Shown: piece by piece, positions 60,001 through 64,000 of the stretch | Layout of the letters: every line of letters starts with the position of its first letter | Numbering within the stretch: the first letter of the stretch is position 1 | Origin: Aquanectria penicillioides | Taxonomy: Eukaryota > Ascomycota > Sordariomycetes > Hypocreales > Nectriaceae | Direction of reading: 5' to 3' | DNA length: 64,000 bases | Assembly (NCBI GenBank): GCA_003415625.1 | Contig: PYIU01000001.1 | Location: forward strand, 3,286,746-3,350,745 | The notes under the pieces: model-generated | Seen by the model: only the letters and a program-made list of their open reading frames with translations | Told to the model about the DNA's origin: nothing | Databases searched by the model: none | Translations under genes and position numbers: made by a program

Positions 60001-63000
60001 CCGCTAAATCCGATGGGATGGTACCCGGCAAGTGTGCCGTCTGCAAGGGCGGATAGCAGACTTGGAGTACCCAACATCCAATCAGAAAGTAGAACAGGGC
60101 CAAGCTCACTGTTGCTGCCACTGCTCGAACACGGGACGCTTTCGTCCGAGAACCAACATCAAAGCCTGCGACCAACCAAGTTCGGGAACAGGGGTTCGGC
60201 GACGAACCAACATAGAGAATGACCTGTGATCGGAGACCAGCATATATCGCTTTGTTCCGCCCGAAAGAAAGAAATGGCCGCCGAAAGGTGACGGAGGCCC
60301 CAGAGCTCTAACTGGTAGGTACGTCATTGTCATCACGCATGCGTCCCATATACGGTGATTACCGTAAGCACAAAAGTCCAACGCCACCAGCAGCAGCCAG
60401 CCGAGTGCTGATTCGTACCTAAACTAAGTTAGATGTCCTGTACAAAAATGGAATGTCTTAGCCCTCCAAGCAATTTGCTAATTTCAGTGTCAATGACATC
60501 AATGACGGCAACAAAAACAATGATTTGAAACAATGAATATTAATCTCGACCCTAAGCTTTACGACAAATGCAATTCTAGTGCTCGGTACTATACTATACC
60601 CCTTTCATAGATTCGATTGGTTCTTGGTTGTAAATGCCATGGGCGCTGTCGCCGCCAATCATAGGTACATTCAACTGAAAGACGCAAGATCATGTAGCCC
60701 CATGGAGAATTGTACTTGTGAACTAAACCCGTCTAGACTCAGCGACAGAAGAAAAATTCAGGATGAAGATCTCAGCATGGTTGGTTGATTCATCGATTTA
60801 CTTGATCCTTCGCGGTTCCAACCGTAGGATACTTACACGATCTAAGCATGGGGGCCCCATACAAGTACGGGATGCCCGTCGGAGAAATTTTCAGCATGAA
60901 TGTTACATTTGTTTGCGAAGCAACTCTATGCCGTAAAGTCCGGGGTGTTTGCATTGAACCAAAAAGAGGACTGGCGTAGAAAAATGAAATGAAATAAATC
61001 CAAATAACACATGTCATCTGGAATAGGGAGAATGGTGGCTGAAAATCTATAGTACCATGCAGTGGTTCACCGTACCAAAATTGCCACCACAATGGCCTCT
61101 CTCTCGGCCATACCGCCGTCCCCATCGTTATCGACCCCAGCCGAAGTCCCCTGGAAGCCATGGCTAAAAGCACTTTCAGCAAGCCACGGGATCCTATGCG
61201 TTTTCCGGAGACAGGGATGACAGAGCACGGTGGTCCTCGGTCCCCAGTGGGGACTGCCGCGATTCGACATTCAAACGCCGTCCAAGCCTCAAAACATCCA
61301 GGGCATCGAATGTATGTTAGCACGCTTCTTATCAACAGGGTTACCAGCGTTCTATCATGGCGAGCACACTCTCTTGAATAGAACAATACAGGGCCTCTCG
61401 ACACGCGAAGCTAGCCGGGCATGCGGCTTGTTGCGATCGGTATACAAGAACGGATAGGATTTCGGCTCCACCCACCTTTCACGTCAAGAAGGATTAGCCT
61501 CCCTGCGTCACACGACAAGACTGCTGCGGCAGGCGGATGGTAGGCGTGCCGCAAGACCACAGAATACGCACCGGAGCCCTTGGGATCCGGTAATCTGTCA
61601 CCTCAAGCCGAGTGGAGCGTGCCACGTCGTGAAACAAAGAATGTCGAGATAGAAGGCGGGAAGGGAAGGTTGGGGGCGGCTGTGCCAAGCCAAGATCAGT
61701 GCAGTGTGGGGCGTCAATATAAAGAGTGGGCTGTCAGCCGAATCCTTCCAAGTGCGCAGCAGAAGTGATGAAACCAAGCAGGATTTGAAATCAATCGATC
61801 AATCAAACCTGGAGCACAGATATCCACGGAGTAGCGGCGCCATAATCCCCCTTATCGCACAGGTCGGAAAAAATGGTCTAGGGGCGTAAGCTGATCCTCT
61901 CTTGCACTGTTACCGAAACTGCTCAGCCCAGCTTACCTGGGGCCAGCCAAGGCCAGTCAAGCTTCCAGTGGACTCAGCCCTAGCGACAGCGCCGAGCACG
62001 AGACGCCATGGCGCTTAGTATAGCACGTATCGTATTGTGAGTGCCCAGGAGCAATGGGAATAACAACTTTTGCACATACCCTATGGAGTATAGAGCCGGC
62101 TTTTTTGGTGGGCTGTACAACAAAATTGATGTAAAAATAGTTTAAAAAAATAATGACAAAAAATAAAAGCAAAATATACAAACAAATACGGTCATTCGTG
62201 TAAATGGAGCCAGTCTGATTTATGCTTTAACATTTTTAGAGTTTACATACACCACTACAGTTCGTGGTCGCTAATAATTTGATAGATTCTAGACCAGTCA
62301 TCTAGGCGGTCATAGACACGAGGAGCCACGCTGACTGGCTCGAGGCTCGGGGTATAGGTAGAGCGTACTAAGCGAACGGCCAACCTTGGTAAGCTTTCTA
62401 TCTTCGAGACACTCGGGAAGTTAAACACGTGACGCACACTCTCAGGAGCTGGATAGTGGACAGTGGGCGGTGGAGAAACTGGCCCGCCTGGCATAACACG
62501 CTGCAGGCCAGCTAGGCAGCACTCGAAAGGTCTAGATTACCTGTGTGGAGGGTCAAGGGGGTTAGACGAGATCCCTGTTTTCCATCCGTGCCACGGAGGG
62601 CCCTTTGGCTCGGATCCTCATCCCGGGCTAAGGTTTCCAGGTTCAAGCGGGGCTCCCTTGAGTCGGCTCTCATTTTATGAGTATGGCCATCACGGACCAT
62701 TCGGTTTGAGCGATGGTGCTGACTTTTGCCCGCAATCACCCCAATGTGATGCACGACATGTTTTATGGTTTGTTACATGAAATAGGGAGCCGAAGTGTTG
62801 TGGAATTCTCGCCAAGGACTCCCTGTCTCCCCGCACGATACGCTAGTCCCGATCAAAGTCGCCAGCAATCAACCGGTGCCTCCGACCGAATCCCTTCACT
62901 CCACTTCTTCCATGTTCACCGCCATATTTCGTAACGAGCCTAGACTGTACCATGAAATCCCCTGTAAGATATATCCTTTTCCTACGCCGAGGGATCGACG

Positions 63001-64000
63001 TGGTTCTCTCCTATTATAGCATTAGTTGAGGGCCTAGTGATTAGGGATAGCCCGCAGTGAGTAGCAGGACATGCCGGAGTCCACGGAGTTAAAAGAAAAT
63101 GCAATCATGGCCTAAGGATCAAGCCATTTGCGACTCGTGATCACAATTGGGCTAGTACATTCCTGATTTGACAAAAGCCTCCAAAATATTTTAATTTACA
63201 AGAACTTCACTCAGGAGGTTCCGTGAAAGATCGTCCCGGGACAGTAATGTCAGGGTAGCATGAACTACATTGGTTTCCAACACTCCGATGCTCGCGAGGC
63301 CTCACACGTGGCATCCAAGGCTCAAGAATTTAATGGGATTCCGTTTTAAGAAGGTCCTTGAATGGACTACACTTCGCCCCGTCAAGTTGATCGACGGGTT
63401 TACTCTTGGTCTTTTCACAAATGGATTCTATGATTCGAGGAAGCGGATGAGCGAGAATGTTGCCCTGACCTTGCTTTGCATGAAAGGCCAAGAATGAGCC
63501 ACAAAACGAATATTTGCTTGGCATAGATACTAAAAAACTACATTCACATACATTCGTTAAAAATATACGGATACCCATGGGGCATCAATTTTTCCAAGAT
63601 TCTGATGAAGATACCATTGTTCCGGTCCGAGTTCGAACATCGTCCCCCTTTCTTCTGTTGACCCGAATACTTCACTTTTGGACCCATTGTGATGCAAAAA
63701 GAATTGATCCATTGTCAGTTGGTGGTCAATGTCCTGAAATCATCCTACACGTATTTGGTGGTATCTCAGGGGAAGCTCTCCTTGCTATGGGGGAGTACTG
63801 GAATAGAATGAGAGAAAAATTATCTCCTGTCGAAGGATTGGCAGGTGAAACCCGATATTCTCATCCAGGGACAGGTGAAGAAATCTGATTGAAAAGCCCG
63901 AGTACACAAATGCGGCGTGTCATAGTTAGGACCCTCTACCGGGCCTATTTGATCACATTGCATTGTGGATAATTGATATTGTTTAGAATAAGAGTTGAAA
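57078..64000. other. Long region without a convincing gene
   Basis: The first few hundred bases hold the bZIP promoter. A pyrimidine-rich tract lies at about 57,653-57,714. Further right only short open frames are present; the longest, at 60,790-61,404 (minus, lacking an early ATG) and 63,514-63,888 (plus, TTG start), show no family I recognise. A minus-strand frame at 62,255-62,494 has protein-like composition and could be the last exon of an unknown gene, but nothing upstream joins to it convincingly. A G5-AA-C5 palindrome is at 58,934-58,945. Confidence 0.5.
57653..57714. repeat. Pyrimidine-rich (CTC/CTT) tract
   Basis: About 60 bases almost entirely C and T on the plus strand (CCTCTTCCTCCTCC repeats), 0.6 kb upstream of the bZIP start. 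Such tracts are common in fungal promoters and 5' leaders, but no gene start is evident beside it. Confidence 0.75.

Noticed and set aside
60790..61404. Minus-strand open frame of 204 codons
   Set aside because: No early ATG, no known motif and no neighbouring exons with fitting phases.
62255..62494. Minus-strand frame with protein-like composition
   Set aside because: Only 79 codons and no upstream exon that joins convincingly; mentioned as a possibility in the region note only.

Overview
The window is nuclear DNA of a filamentous ascomycete. Genes carry short GT-AG introns (about 47-160 nt) with CTAAC/CTGAC-type branch points, intergenic stretches are long, and TACCTAGG and ACGGAGTA repeats are typical of Pezizomycotina. 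The gene content suggests Sordariomycetes, probably Hypocreales; this is inference. The window looks like most of a secondary-metabolite cluster built around a giant nonribosomal peptide synthetase (NRPS) of the peptaibol type.

Layout. 1-33,414 (minus): one NRPS gene, N-terminus at 33,414, running off the left edge inside its eleventh adenylation (A) domain, about 11,100 residues visible. It opens with a vestigial module (C-terminal scrap of an A domain, an intact carrier domain, the C-terminal half of an epimerisation-like domain), followed by nine complete C-A-T modules and a tenth cut by the edge. Six of the ten full A cores carry pocket residues close to those I remember for alpha-aminoisobutyrate (Aib) in peptaibol synthetases (D-L-G-Y/F-L-A/T-G-V-F-K). 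The reading frame is broken at 19,638-19,645 by one extra base in an A-run, and there is an unexplained frame change near 32,800. 33,415-36,745: intergenic, with old repeats. 36,746-37,665 (plus): discrete thioesterase, three exons. 37,666-40,352: no gene seen. 40,353-45,777 (minus): ABCC-type ABC transporter, 14 exons, 1,508 aa. 46,835-48,609 (minus): MFS transporter, four exons, 516 aa. 48,610-55,319: no gene seen. 55,320-57,077 (minus): bZIP transcription factor with a DUF3425-like tail, three exons, 508 aa. 57,078-64,000: no convincing gene.

How it may work together (inference): the synthetase assembles a linear Aib-rich peptide, in visible order X-Aib-Aib-Aib-Aib-Y-Aib-Aib-Y-(Pro/pipecolate-like)-..., the thioesterase helps release or proofreading, and the ABC and MFS proteins export it or protect the producer. 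The bZIP protein may or may not belong to the cluster. No polyketide synthase, P450, methyltransferase or intact epimerisation domain is visible. The missing KS-AT start is unlike the usual peptaibol synthetases and makes the initiation step the most interesting open question here.
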